Origin: Madurella fahalii
Lineage: Eukaryota; Ascomycota; Sordariomycetes; Sordariales
Direction: 5' to 3'
Assembly (NCBI GenBank): GCA_029876055.1
Contig: CM056874.1
Location: 1,364,001 to 1,428,000 of the forward strand
Length of the DNA stretch: 64,000 nucleotides
The notes under the pieces: model-generated
The model's database searches: none
Told to the model about the DNA's origin: nothing
Seen by the model: only the letters and a program-made list of their open reading frames with translations
Shown here: positions 25,682 to 35,715 of the stretch, piece by piece
How positions within the stretch are numbered: the stretch's first letter is position 1
Layout of the letters: each line of letters starts with the position of its first letter
Made by a program: the position numbers and the translations under genes

Positions 25682-26655
25682 GGTTGGTCGAGATCCTGAC
25701 TTGGGGTGTAATAGGGGGGTTTACTTTGAGATCAGATGATGAGATCTTCCAAGAGAAGTGAAGTGTGCTTTCCCTGTTCCCAGTTGGTACATGTGGTCGA
25801 AGTGTGCGAGTATATTTATGCTACTCTCTTTCCGTGATTCACGCCAACCGCCATCGGAACGCGAAGCGATCCTAGTGCCGTTATGCTTGCCCAGGCTTCT
25901 GAGGGGTATGTTGTTGAATGCATCCCTGGCAACGCCGCTATTCCGATACGATGCGGGAGATCTCTTGGCGGGCCGCGCTGCATGAGAAAGACCGATATCT
26001 GAGGACCAAGGTTGGGCATGATGCTAGACTCCTTTATCATTGGGCAGACCGACAGACACAACCATTCAGCCACCCTCCCTGCTGCTGCTTCGCTCGATGC
26101 GGGGGTGGATCGGCATAACCCAGCTAGGGACAGGCGCGCCATGCCTCAGAGATCGACTGCCTAATTGGACAAAGGCCGGGGCGACAACCGCGTTCTCTGC
26201 TAGCTTTTGCTTTGAAGTATACACTACATGAGTTTTGATAAGCCGCGACAGGTCAGAAAGCAGGTTCTTTAGTGTACAGAATCGGAGCCTGCGAAGGGGC
26301 CCAACGTTAGGCATCCAGACGGGACCTTTCGGCTAACAGGCGGGGAGCCAAAAGAATGATCATCACGATCTTGGGCGTCGAACATCGCTGCCTGGTTGTT
26401 TCCCGTCCTCTCAGTGGCCATTCTTCGAAGGCCACGCTCCGAGGGCCTTCGGCCTGTATCTCGTCGGCAAACACGGCCCACTGGCAGCATCGTTAAACTT
26501 GGAGGCGTTGGCTACCTACTGTGGCTACCTACTGTAGGTACCTTAGGTACCTAGCTTATCAACACATCTATTAGCCTTTCCATGCCACCCTGAAACAATT
26601 GCTTGGCTCAGCTGTGTTCTCATCACAGTCCTCTTCAGTCTCATCAGAACCAACC
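25682..26655. promoter_or_regulatory. Shared divergent promoter region of giant gene and deaminase-like gene
   Basis: The two flanking genes are transcribed away from each other from this 974-bp gap. It has a TATATTTATG stretch at 25809-25818 and a palindromic TAGGTACCTTAGGTACCTA at 26535-26553, about 105 bp upstream of the deaminase-like ATG. No other gene was seen. Confidence 0.45.
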
Positions 26656-27549
26656 ATGGACCTCAACCTCGAAGCCAAGAAAGAGCTGGTCGGGGAGCTC
26701 GCACTCCAACTACACATGGAATTTTGGATGATGGACCACCGCGCCATCATAGATAGCGTGGCGCACAATATTTTAAATCCCAAGAAGCGGGTCAAAGGCT
26801 CCGCCTCCGAAGTCGCAGAACAGATGAAGGAGCAGTTGGACTCCTGGCACAAGAAATGCGCCAGGGAGAGGACCACCGACACCACAGCGGTGGCTATCGC
26901 TAGTAATGGCGACATTGTCATTGCAGCCAACATCAAGAAGCGCACCGAGCAGGGCATCCGCAGGGGCGGCAAGGGCGGCGGCACCAGCTCCGCCCCCAAC
27001 CCTGCCGAGTTTGGCTTCTACGACCGCCGCCACGAGCTCACTATCCAGCGCGTGTCCCAGACTTTTCCCCAGACACGGCAAGCCAACATTATCAATCTTG
27101 TGCCCGCGGCGCATCCGCGAACTCCGCAGGAGAATGCAGAGTTGCACGCCGAGATGCAGATTATGCGCTATGCGAAGCAGGAGCGTCTGCATATCGAGGT
27201 TATGGGGATTTCGAAGCCTGCGTGCGAGAAGTGCGCAGAAGTGCTGGATCTCTACCCGCTTCAGCGTGTGGAGACCATCTGGGATGAGGACGGGTCGCCT
27301 GTTATTCCACCGCCGGGGTCGACTCAGAACCAGGGAGGAGCGGGGAAAAAAATCACCAACTGGGAGCGCCCCTCCGAATACGGGTTTGGGAGGATCATGA
27401 GGCGTGCGAGGATTCAGCACAGGTTTCAGGTCTTGACGCCTGGTGAGGAGGGTGAGCAGGTCGTCGAGTGGCAGGTGGGCAAGGAAACACCGTTCTTCTA
27501 TGTCCGGCCCATTCATTCGGAGCGCGCCACGTACAACCTGAGCAAATAG
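26656..27549 (+). CDS. Cytidine-deaminase-fold protein (putative nucleotide or nucleic-acid deaminase)
   Basis: A single exon of 297 aa. The ATG at 26656 sits in a strong CAACCATGG context; no other ATG upstream keeps the frame. The N-terminal 95 residues are helical and charged. A TTAVAIASNGDIVIAAN strand pair then leads into the core. Zinc ligands and the proton-shuttle Glu are visible as HAE at residues 164-166 (ELHAEMQIM) and PACEKC with Cys190 and Cys193, the HAE...PxCxxC arrangement of the CDA superfamily. The sequence around the second motif (GISKPACEKCAEVL) resembles the deaminases of polymorphic toxin-like and OTT_1508-like groups, which are widespread in fungi, more than housekeeping cytidine deaminase. 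The substrate is unknown. There is no signal peptide. Confidence 0.72.
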   Translation: MDLNLEAKKELVGELALQLHMEFWMMDHRAIIDSVAHNILNPKKRVKGSASEVAEQMKEQLDSWHKKCARERTTDTTAVAIASNGDIVIAANIKKRTEQGIRRGGKGGGTSSAPNPAEFGFYDRRHELTIQRVSQTFPQTRQANIINLVPAAHPRTPQENAELHAEMQIMRYAKQERLHIEVMGISKPACEKCAEVLDLYPLQRVETIWDEDGSPVIPPPGSTQNQGGAGKKITNWERPSEYGFGRIMRRARIQHRFQVLTPGEEGEQVVEWQVGKETPFFYVRPIHSERATYNLSK

Positions 27550-27896
27550 AGAGTGAACTTGAGGCTGAACGATAGGTAGTGTCAGGGAGACCTCGACCGT
27601 ATTTGGGAAAGTTTGCATTGGAATGAAAATGGCATGGATTTGTTCGTTGCTTGGAAATAGCGTCAGCCAATACCCGCTTGATTATCGCATTTAAATACTC
27701 TCTTTACCCCCAAGTACGTCCTTAGGTAGGGTTTCAGCTACAAGGAAGTATGGTTCAAAACCTCCAAATTAATGTCATCGATTCCAGATGGTCCATAAAA
27801 CTTTCTCTCACGAGGAATACCCATTCATCTCAGTTGCTACACAAATTTTCTCGCTTTGATATCTTGGTAGTTACCAATCCCTAGTACCACCTACCC
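27550..27896. other. Intergenic between deaminase-like gene and dehydrogenase remnant
   Basis: No gene seen. Confidence 0.5.
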
Positions 27897-28395
27897 AATC
27901 TTGATAACAACTTTGCCAAAGTGCTTTTGTGCCCACTGTCGTTCTTATAGTAAAACCAACTTGAAAGTCTCTGTCAACCCAAAGAGACTCACCATACACT
28001 CATACGCCTCCTTGGCCGTTTCCAGCGTAACCACCGTCTTGTCGATCATGGGATGGATATCATGCTTCTCGATCTCCTTGACCATATCTTCCAACTGCTC
28101 CCGCGACCCAGCATAACACACCACAAACCGTGCACAGCCGCATCAGGGTCTCCATGATGTCCTGCTTGGGTTTCATGCCGCCCAACAAGCCGATAACAGA
28201 GGTGATACCTTCCATCTTGATGACGCGCAGACTCTGCGACATGGTCTTCTCGCCGCCCACTTCGATGACCTGCTCGACCCCCTCACGCCGGGAGACAACT
28301 TGCGTGCTGTCTCGTCCCAGCAGGGGTCTTCGCGGTAGTTGATGATGTGGTTGGCGCCAAGCTTCTTGACCGTCTCGGCCTTTCCAGGAGATTAC
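27897..28395 (-). pseudogene. 3' fragment of a zinc-type (MDR) alcohol dehydrogenase
   Basis: The minus strand retains the C-terminal half of a medium-chain dehydrogenase/reductase: AETVKKLGANHIINYRED, GVEQVIEVGGEKTMSQSLRV, IKMEGITSVIGLLGG, and the usual end HFGKVVIKIG. There are frame breaks near 28300 (before GVEQVIEV) and near 28120. The N-terminal catalytic domain is missing upstream of 28395. One intron (donor after ECM, acceptor GACAG) is still recognisable near 27932-27993. Confidence 0.7.
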
Positions 28396-30183
28396 TAAGA
28401 TGCCAAGTGTGTTCTAGAACGGCGATCTGGAACCCTCCAGCATTCAACATTGTTTTGAATCATCTTGTCTCGTACTGTGGAAGAGTTCTCTGGACAAGCT
28501 TCACAGGGTTGGTTGACCCCTGACACCAGACAACGATGGGGTAGGGTTGCAGCGACGTCGATTAATACTCTTTCCAACTATAAGCTTGGGGTGGAAATAG
28601 CATAGTAACAGCTTGAGGCGCGGTATCCGTGTCGTGCCGTCTTGGTATCTGCCCATTGTGTTGTGTGTTGCATATCAGTTCGGGTGACTGAAACACCAAA
28701 AACACCAAATGATCGAAGATCGAGAACTGAGCCCGACATGGGGTCCGAGCCGACAACCTTGAGATTTCGGAAACCCGTTAGCCGGGCAGGCTATTCAATT
28801 TGATTGGCTAACAGAATACAATTGTAGCTTGTATAGTGTAGCCGATATCATAGATCAACTCAGGAACGGACTGCAGCATAGAACTGTACGAGAGGGTGGG
28901 AATACCGTAAGCTAATCATTAGCATGGCCAATAGGGTCTGTAGAAATCGGGTAGTCTATGGGACCGCCTGTGACAAGGGAGCCACAGGCAACACAGCAGA
29001 CACAGTGAGGAGTTCTTTAGGAAACAATCATACACGCTACTTGCTATGTTTCTAGTGAAGACAATTGATTGACATTGGCTGCACCGAGTTTCTGGACTGC
29101 CTAAGTCATAACTTCGTGAACCCTTTCAGTAGAAGTCTTACACTAGAGATTCGTCACCCTAAATGTAGGTATGTAGCAAGGTGATTTACTTGGAATTTGG
29201 AATGCTTCTGTCTATCCATATATCCCTGCTCCAAGCCCTCGCGAGGGGTTGCCATTGGGTCCGTCCCATGAATATATATATATATTTTCCCTATGGCCCC
29301 TAACATCAACCGGGATAAAAGGGGCTCGGGTTGGAGGGTCGCTAACTTGTGATCCGCAGCAGTGCTCGTAGCAGGGGAGTGCGTACTCTACAAAGATTCA
29401 GGCCCCTGGCTTGTGTCAGTTAGATGCAGTTAGCACGAGCAACGCAGTGTTCGGCAGTTCGCGGCGGGGAGGGGTGCTGAGATTAATATTAGTTACTAGA
29501 ATAGAAAATAAGCTTTGCTCAACCATGGTTGAGTGGGCTATTCTTCTGGGTTCGAGTATGATGATTCGTGCTGGTGGGCACGGAAACCTAAGGTAGTAAA
29601 TTAAAGGAATGTGAATGATCCAGGTCCTTAGGTGACCTGTATGCTTGGCGCCGTGTAGCGAGGGTGGATGTACGTAAGGTAAGGTGGTACCTAGTTGGTA
29701 TGGTTTACAAGTCTTGAACTGGTAGCGGTGGATTGCTGCATCATCGGGAAATAGCGGACTGGGATGGGAAACTGGTTTCTACACGGGGGATTCGTAATTC
29801 GAGGTTTGGTACATGACTACCATGTAATAATAACGGGAAGGCTGCCCTGTGAAAGCGCCGGCGGTAAGCATCTTATGGGCCTCCTTAGACGCAAAGTCTA
29901 TAGGAATTGTGTGAACCGCAAGCTTACTATTGCCCTTCCGGAAGAGCCTGGTCCGCTTGGTCGCGGTTGGCGTGGTGGAAGGACTGGTTCGAAGATTGTG
30001 GTCAAGGCCTCTCCATCGTATGGGGCCAATCCGCTACGGACTCACAGGCCCCATGTTTGTAGTGTTCATTCTCAAATGCGCGGCCCTACCTTCCTAGTGG
30101 CGGCGGTAAAGATCTGGCTACCTCGAGGGAAAAAAAAAAAAAAAAAGAAAAGAAAAGAAGTTGTCTCCAATCCGCAACCACGA
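28396..30183. other. Intergenic, no gene seen
   Basis: AT-rich, with a short TA repeat at about 29271-29284 and an A tract with AAAAG repeats at about 30130-30160. Nothing recognisable. Confidence 0.5.
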
Positions 30184-31755
30184 TCACCAGCTCGACGGGA
30201 TCGCATAACCCGCCCAATTCACCGTAGCATCCTTAAACACCTCAATCGAGCCCTGCACCCCGTGCGGCCCGACAGACCAGACCCCTCGCTCGACCAGGTT
30301 TGCCCAGTGGTCCAGCAGCCGCTCCAGGCGCTGGGGCCGGTTTGGGTTTCCCCCAAAAGGCTTGAATCCATGCTGGAACAGCTCGTCCGCCGCCCTATTC
30401 TGCATCTCGGCCCCGCTGCTGAAGCGCGCGCCGTACAGGTTAAAGGGCAGCGGCAGCCGGAACGCCTCCTCGGTTGCCTCGGGCTCGGACCGGACGACGC
30501 ACTCACTGTAGACACCTGGCGGAATGTGAGACGGGAATGTGATGCCGTCTGGTACTCTGCGATTCCCGTCGCCCCAGTAGTAGCGGAACGAGGACCTCCA
30601 GCCTGAAATGTCGACCTGCGGAGCGCCGGCATCGCTGAAGAAGATGTACACAGGCGGCACAATCCCTTGCCGCTCTGTGCCGTCCCACTGGGGGACGCGC
30701 CGGGGCAGGTGGGTGAAGGGCTGGGCGGCGGCGAAAGCAGCCGCGTCCGCGGGAGGGAGGGAAAGCCCCGGTGCGATCCGGCGGATGTGCCGGGGACGGT
30801 GCGCGAGGCCCAGGAAGGCGCGCGCGAAAGAGGGATCCGGGATTTTGGCTGCGTCCATGGCTGCAGGCGTAAGCAAGGGCTCGCTGGGACGGTTGTCATC
30901 GTCGACCGTGGCGCCCCTGCTCTGCCGACGACGCACCTCTATGGCGTCACAGAGCCGATCCCACGCCGCGACGCACCCCGCTATCTGGCCATCGCCATAC
31001 GACCGCCACTCCCAGTTCCCGACCTTGACGCCGCCGTACAGGGCCGGTTCGTCGGTGGGAGAGGCGACGACCTTGCCGAGGCGGATCAGGGCTATCCAGT
31101 TGGAAAGGATGGTCTCCAGGGGATGCCAGCTCTGCGGGTGCTTATCCACTGGAAACGCAAACTCCGTGTCGGCTGGGTGCACAAAGAAGGAGGCGAGGTG
31201 GCGGCCCTGGTGGTAGAGCATGCCGCCGCCTGACTTACCGTCGCAGGCGTCCATGTCGGAGAAGTACAGGCGCACGATGGAGTCCTTGGGCTCGTCCTCA
31301 TTGTCGGCCGTATCGTTGTCGAAGAGGCTGAAGTAGCCGTCCGGGTTTGGCATGCCTCCAACAAAGTAGAAGAGCGGGGCATGGGGAGTGCGTGCCGCAG
31401 CGAGGAAGGCGGCCAGGGAGGGATGCAGCCTTGGGCGGACGGCCTCGGCCGCGTCGCCGTGCGTGCTGAAGTAGGTGGCGTGGCTGCCCTCAGCAGCTGG
31501 GTCGAGCCGACTATCGGCCGCTAGGCAGTAGTCAGTGAGGTAATTGTGAAGGGCGGCGCATCGCGCGTGGTCCATGCCATCAAGGTCTGTCCGCGGTGGA
31601 TTGTCGGGCGTGACGAGCTGGTCGTCGATGTTGGGGAGTTGGGACGCCGACATGGCGGCGTTGGAGCTTCTGCTTTCCTCCATTGTTAGGAAACTGATTG
31701 TGTTATGATTTGAATCAAACGATTTCAAAACGGTGCTATCCGGAGGCGACTGCAC
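30184..31755 (-). CDS. Hypothetical protein, about 500 aa
   Basis: A single uninterrupted frame. The start could be the ATG at 31755 (523 aa) or the one at 31683 (MEESRSSNAAM, 499 aa). No signal peptide, TM segment or known catalytic motif was found. Recognisable features are an acidic patch (FDNDTADNEDEPKD), a Trp-rich region (SWHPLETILSNWIALIRLG; GNWEWRSYGDGQIAGCVAAW) and a C-terminal DHWANLVERGVWSVGPHGV. The long frame with ordinary codon use and globular composition supports a real gene. The family is not recognised. Confidence 0.72.
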   Translation of the reverse strand: MQSPPDSTVLKSFDSNHNTISFLTMEESRSSNAAMSASQLPNIDDQLVTPDNPPRTDLDGMDHARCAALHNYLTDYCLAADSRLDPAAEGSHATYFSTHGDAAEAVRPRLHPSLAAFLAAARTPHAPLFYFVGGMPNPDGYFSLFDNDTADNEDEPKDSIVRLYFSDMDACDGKSGGGMLYHQGRHLASFFVHPADTEFAFPVDKHPQSWHPLETILSNWIALIRLGKVVASPTDEPALYGGVKVGNWEWRSYGDGQIAGCVAAWDRLCDAIEVRRRQSRGATVDDDNRPSEPLLTPAAMDAAKIPDPSFARAFLGLAHRPRHIRRIAPGLSLPPADAAAFAAAQPFTHLPRRVPQWDGTERQGIVPPVYIFFSDAGAPQVDISGWRSSFRYYWGDGNRRVPDGITFPSHIPPGVYSECVVRSEPEATEEAFRLPLPFNLYGARFSSGAEMQNRAADELFQHGFKPFGGNPNRPQRLERLLDHWANLVERGVWSVGPHGVQGSIEVFKDATVNWAGYAIPSSW

Positions 31756-32051
31756 TGCTTATGGGATACTAGGGAGAGACCGACATTTGCGTGGGATTGA
31801 TGCAGATCGCCAAGCATGAAGCATCACCCCGTCAACGGTCTGGCGACCGAGACAAGTGTTGAATACCAGGACCGTACCAGAAGACCGCCAAGGTTAGGAA
31901 GCACGTGGGGACCCACCTAGGGCAAGGGATGGTGTTGAGCCACAGCAGTTATAGCAACGAATATTGAACAAGGATTGGTTAGACCCTCTAACTAGACAGA
32001 GAACTTGATTCTTGTATATTGTCTGATCTGATCCAAACTAGTAGTGATACA
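31756..32051. other. Intergenic between the hypothetical gene and the nested transposon region
   Basis: No gene seen. Confidence 0.4.
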
Positions 32052-32295
32052 TGTCAAAAGGATCAGGTGCCAAAGGATCAGGATCATAGGATCTAGTGCG
32101 GGAGCCAAACCCATGTACTCTATTGAGCTGAGGAAGACTGGCAGCTAACTGCGCCACTGTACAGACGTCGTCCTGTACGTGTATCTCGTCTATAAAAGGA
32201 GCAAGCAACACACTGAGAGACAATCAAAAATGAAGGCAAGACAAAAAATCCTCAACTGTCATTTCTCAAGATTCAGAGGTGCCATGTTTCCGACA
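32052..32295 (+). mobile_element. LTR copy A (TGTC...GACA family)
   Basis: A 244-bp sequence begins TGTCAAAAGG and ends TTTCCGACA. It carries a TATAAAAGGAGC promoter-like box near 32193. It is an inverted copy of 32751-33016 and related to 34154-34429. The base pairs just after it (CATAC) match the CATAT just before the other inverted copy, apart from one C/T difference. Confidence 0.75.
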
Positions 32296-32750
32296 CATAC
32301 AACTCTCGAGAAGCGACCTCGTAGTTAATGCTCATCAAGACTCGTATTACCAACTATCACAATAGCTTACCGACTTCGATATTAGCTACTATAGACCAGC
32401 TTACTAGAGGTACGATGGCCGTAATACACCAGGTGGCCCTCCTTCGGTTAGAGAATACTTCGCTCCGTAAAGCCAACGAGGCACTAAGCAAGCACCGGAG
32501 AGCCAAAAGAACGCGTATACAGCTTAGAGGGTCACTCACTGTACAGGATGTACAGGATGTACTAGGCCAGAGCGCTATAGGTAAGGAGGGAGTATGAGAA
32601 ACGTAGCCGGGTAGTAGTGGTACAGGAGAGAATCGTACGAAGGTTTGGTGCTGTGGTGTGTGCGGCAAGCCTGGCTATAATGCCCGCACTTGCCAGGAGG
32701 CTACAGAAGCATCTGATTCAGCCGTTTCTGATGTAATTATAGTTGGTTCC
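32296..32750 (+). pseudogene. Inverted C-terminal segment of Fot1/pogo transposase
   Basis: This codes the typical fungal Fot1-like tail: PTSILATIDQL, LRKANEALSKHRRAKRTRI, LTVQDVQDVL and a zinc-knuckle CGVCGKPGYNARTC, with frame breaks near 32595-32640. It lies between two inverted LTR copies and is on the opposite strand to the rest of the transposase at 33017-35160. Turning it round joins it to that gene in frame across one copy of the CATAY duplication. Confidence 0.78.
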
Positions 32751-33016
32751 TGTCGGAAACACAGCACCTCTGAATCTTGGGAAATGACAGTTGAGGATCC
32801 TGTATGTCCCCTCTTGATTGTCTCTATTGTGTGTTCCTTGTTTCTCTATCTCTGCTGGAGAGTTTGCTCCTTTTATAGACGAGGTACACGTACAGGATGA
32901 CGTCTGTACAGTGGCGTAGTTAGCTGCCAGTCTTCCTCAGCTCAATAGAGAACATGGGTTTGGCTCCCGCACTAGATCCTGTGATCCTGATCCTTTGGCA
33001 CCTGATCCTTTTGACA
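32751..33016 (-). mobile_element. LTR copy B (TGTC...GACA family), inverted relative to A
   Basis: A 266-bp reverse-complement relative of copy A: on the minus strand TGTCAAAAGG at one end and TTTCCGACA at the other. The outer flank is CATAT, the partner of the CATAC next to copy A. The inner flank (GGAACC) has no partner. Confidence 0.75.
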
Positions 33017-33230
33017 ATATGACGTCTAGAATACCAAAGATTGTGTAGTGCTAGGCCGTGAGGTTGGGGGTATTGGTATATAGAGCTTGATATCCAGCTT
33101 AGAAAGTACCCTCTCTAGATCATATAGTACTAGGCCAGCCCCTATAAAGCTACCCTGTATATTCTTCTCTGTTATAGAGGTAAAGAAGGTCTCGCGGAAG
33201 GTATAGAGGAACTCGAGCTTGCTTACGTGG

Positions 33231-33445
33231 TGTCAGATCGAAAATTGGGGTTTCGGTGAGAAAAGGAGAGTGAAAGGATGATTCGCATTGAAGGAGCAGC
33301 GTCTGCGCAGCTATCGCTTCTAAGGAAGTGGTAAGTGACAGTGTTAAACTCTGAACCTTCCAAAACTTCCGGCGAAGCCGGCAATTTATAGACCCCTGAC
33401 CCCGGCAGTACCCCTCCTGCATCTGACACCCTCCTGCACCTGACA
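33231..33445 (-). mobile_element. 215-bp solo LTR with perfect 5-bp target duplication
   Basis: The ends are TGTCAG and CTGACA, flanked on both sides by CGTGG (33226-33230 and 33446-33450). Removing it with one CGTGG copy restores the transposase reading from INHVS to KLEFL. The minus strand carries a TATAAAT box, so the LTR probably reads leftwards. Confidence 0.88.
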
Positions 33446-33938
33446 CGTGGTTGATATACGCGCGTATCAAGTCCTCAACCTACCGACCGTATACCTGCTT
33501 CAGCGGCCCAAAGCAGCTAATATCGAGTGACTGGAAGAGGTGTGAAGAATGTGGAGGTATATAGAGCGTGATAATGTTGTTCTACTAGTAATAGAGCTCG
33601 AATTCGGTTGAGTAGTAGCTTTCGTGGCTGTCGAGGATTAACAACTGGTATTTACCTTTTATCCGGAGTGCTGTATAGAAATCGAAGTGTTTGATCTAAT
33701 CGAGGCCTACTATATTAGTAGTCTAGCCATTCTCAGTGGTTGCAATATACTAGTCAGCTGGGAGGTTATACTCGGTATACCAGTTGGCGAGGTAGTACTT
33801 TGCAATTAAGTTAATGAAGGGGGGGATAGCTTAGCCAAGAGTATTAACTCCTTAGATAACCGTTACCTATTTACAATTACTAGACTAGGCTAGCTTTGCC
33901 TTATTACAGCTATCCGAGGTCGTAACTACTATACCTAC

Positions 33939-34637
33939 TGAAATGGTGCAGAAACACACATTCTACACCCACATACCCACCAAAAACAAGGGGGAGGGCA
34001 AAGACGGCCAAATGCCCGACAGACAAGATGGACAAGACAGGCCAGGTGACACCACCACAAATCGGGTCCCTGCAGCCTAAACAGGGTCAAAACAACATGT
34101 ACAGATAGAGCTCCCTCTGATCAGAGGGAGATCGCTTTGCACGCAAGGAGAGCTGTCAAAAAGGGTTATGTGTCAAAAGGGTCAGGAAGCTGGATCCTGG
34201 ATCTGCAAAACACGAACCCGGATCAGTGTGATCCGGATTAGTGCGACTCGGATAAGTGTGATCCGATCTCTCGGAGACCCGGGTTGACGGGTCTCCGTGG
34301 TCCAGGAAATTGGGAATAAGAAGGAAGTTCACCTCCGTTAGACAAGGAAGAAAACAAGACATGCTCAATTTTCGATCCTGAATTTCCATCCTAAAACTCC
34401 GAACGTTCAGAGGTGCTGTGCATCCGACAAGAGCTCGTCAATTGACCTTGCAACAAGTGTAAAGAAAAGTACTGAATTGATTGTCCTCTCTAAGGAGCAA
34501 TGGCCAGGATGGCCCTACTTATAGTGCGAAAGAAAAATGGGCCCACGGCAAGTTCCAGCCCCCGAGGCACCATCCTAGCAACTGTGTCCCTCTGATCAGA
34601 GGGACCCTGCCCTCTGGGGACTGTTTTCCCCAACTCA
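33939..34637. mobile_element. Dispersed LTR-like repeat, copy 2, with 4-bp target duplication
   Basis: It starts TGAAATGG and ends CAACTCA, flanked by CTAC (33935-33938 and 34638-34641). Excising it with one CTAC rejoins the transposase (GSIF then VGIVVTTS) in frame. It contains a nested 276-bp LTR, so the original unit was about 418 bp. Related copies are at 5825-6196 and probably 62581-62987. Confidence 0.85.
34154..34429 (+). mobile_element. Nested solo LTR (TGTC...GACA family) inside the LTR-like repeat
   Basis: A 276-bp sequence from TGTCAAAA to CATCCGACA, flanked by AGAGC on both sides (34149-34153 and 34430-34434). Same family as copies A and B. Copies 1 and 3 of the surrounding repeat lack it, which fixes the order of insertion. 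Confidence 0.85.
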
Positions 34638-35160
34638 CTACAAAGATACTGCCTATTATAAACCTTATCTCATTAAAGTTATAGATATCGTTGTGGATAA
34701 TACCGTACTTAGCCTTAGTGTTCTATATAAGTGCAAACCACTTGCTAATAACCTTTAGATCCTCGTATTTAGCTCTCTAGTAGTCGTATCTATACGAATA
34801 ATATATTCGGAGCTCTAGCTAGCGTTTAATAAAGTAATATACCTAGCGTTTACCGATAAGGGACGTGTCGTAATCGCTTTATAATTGGTTGGCTATATCT
34901 TCTATACCACCCAATCTAGGAGAGAATACGTGTGTATATAGCTCAATCACATACTGAACTACTGTCTACTCTTCCAGATCCGTTAGACTACGTAAGTTGG
35001 CTGGAATATTGCGTTATACAGGCTTGCTAGTACGTCGGTTACAGAGGGTTAAAGATACGACGTTGTAGAGCTTGGCTATGGATTCAAGCTTTAGTTCCTT
35101 GTCGTTTCGAAGAGCTTCAAGGGCCAAGATTACCCTGGTTTCCTTTGAAGGAGGAGATAT

Positions 35161-35715
35161 GTTGGATTGTAGGAGAAAAAATGATGTTAGGTGTAAAGAG
35201 GATGTACGTACCAGAAAGCCACGGCTCGCTTATACCCACGGCTCGCTTATTTAATACGTTAGTTTCCATTTGCAGATGAGTGGGCTTACGTGTATATTGG
35301 TGATGCTTTCTACGGTCCGAAAGACGATCCAATGCGCGGGTTCGGGAATATTGGTTTGGTTTGAATCTGAGTTGACTTTTTTTTTTTTTCTCTCCTCCAT
35401 AAGGGCCTTATAATCACAAGAAGAGGTGACTCATTGAAGAACGCAACAAGTCCACAACTCTATGTCGCCTAGACCGGGTTAAATTGCGTTTACCCTGCAC
35501 TGTTGCCGATATGCTACTTGGCAAAATACAACGACAACTAGATGGTAGCGTAAACTGACAAAAAACACAGTAGTAGGTATGTACTCTAGAACCGATGCTT
35601 GCCATAAAAGCGAGTAGCCCAACACCTAGAATGCAATAGGTACAACCAAAATGTTTCCTCCCAAAATCTACCGCCCTGCAGGCGAATCACCGTCACCGTT
35701 GGTAAGGTATCTTAG
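35161..35715. other. Element flank and intergenic region
   Basis: A 15-bp direct repeat (CCACGGCTCGCTTAT) at about 35219-35250 probably belongs to the 5' end of the Fot1-like element. A poly-T tract follows at about 35379-35389. No gene. Confidence 0.5.

Larger units (their letters stand above)
33017..35160 (-). pseudogene. RIP-damaged Fot1/pogo-type transposase with nested inserts
   Basis: The minus strand retains most of a Fot1/pogo DDE transposase. The N-terminal helix-turn-helix part is near 35150-34900 (SKETRVILALEALRND; RLGGIEDIANQL), then DIYNFNE near 34665. DDE-core blocks are AIPPFINL, LLILDSHES, NIITLYIPPHSSHLFQSLD and KLEFLYTFRETFF. Many Gln or Trp positions are TAG/TAA, and the expected start at 35160 is ATA, both consistent with C-to-T (and G-to-A) RIP changes. 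The gene is split by an LTR-like insert (33939-34637) and a solo LTR (33231-33445). The C-terminal tail is inverted (32296-32750). No terminal inverted repeats of the original element could be fixed with confidence. Confidence 0.85.

Noticed and set aside
29764..30606. 280-codon open frame on the plus strand
   Set aside because: Its 3' half is antisense to the 500-residue gene at 30184-31755, and the 5' half has no coding character.
32039..33028. A 986-bp DNA transposon with 260-bp terminal inverted repeats and TA duplication
   Set aside because: The ends look plausible at first, but the repeats have TG...CA termini and a related copy at 34154-34429 stands alone with a 5-bp duplication. The CATAT/CATAC flanks and the in-frame join with the neighbouring transposase fit two inverted LTRs and an inversion better.
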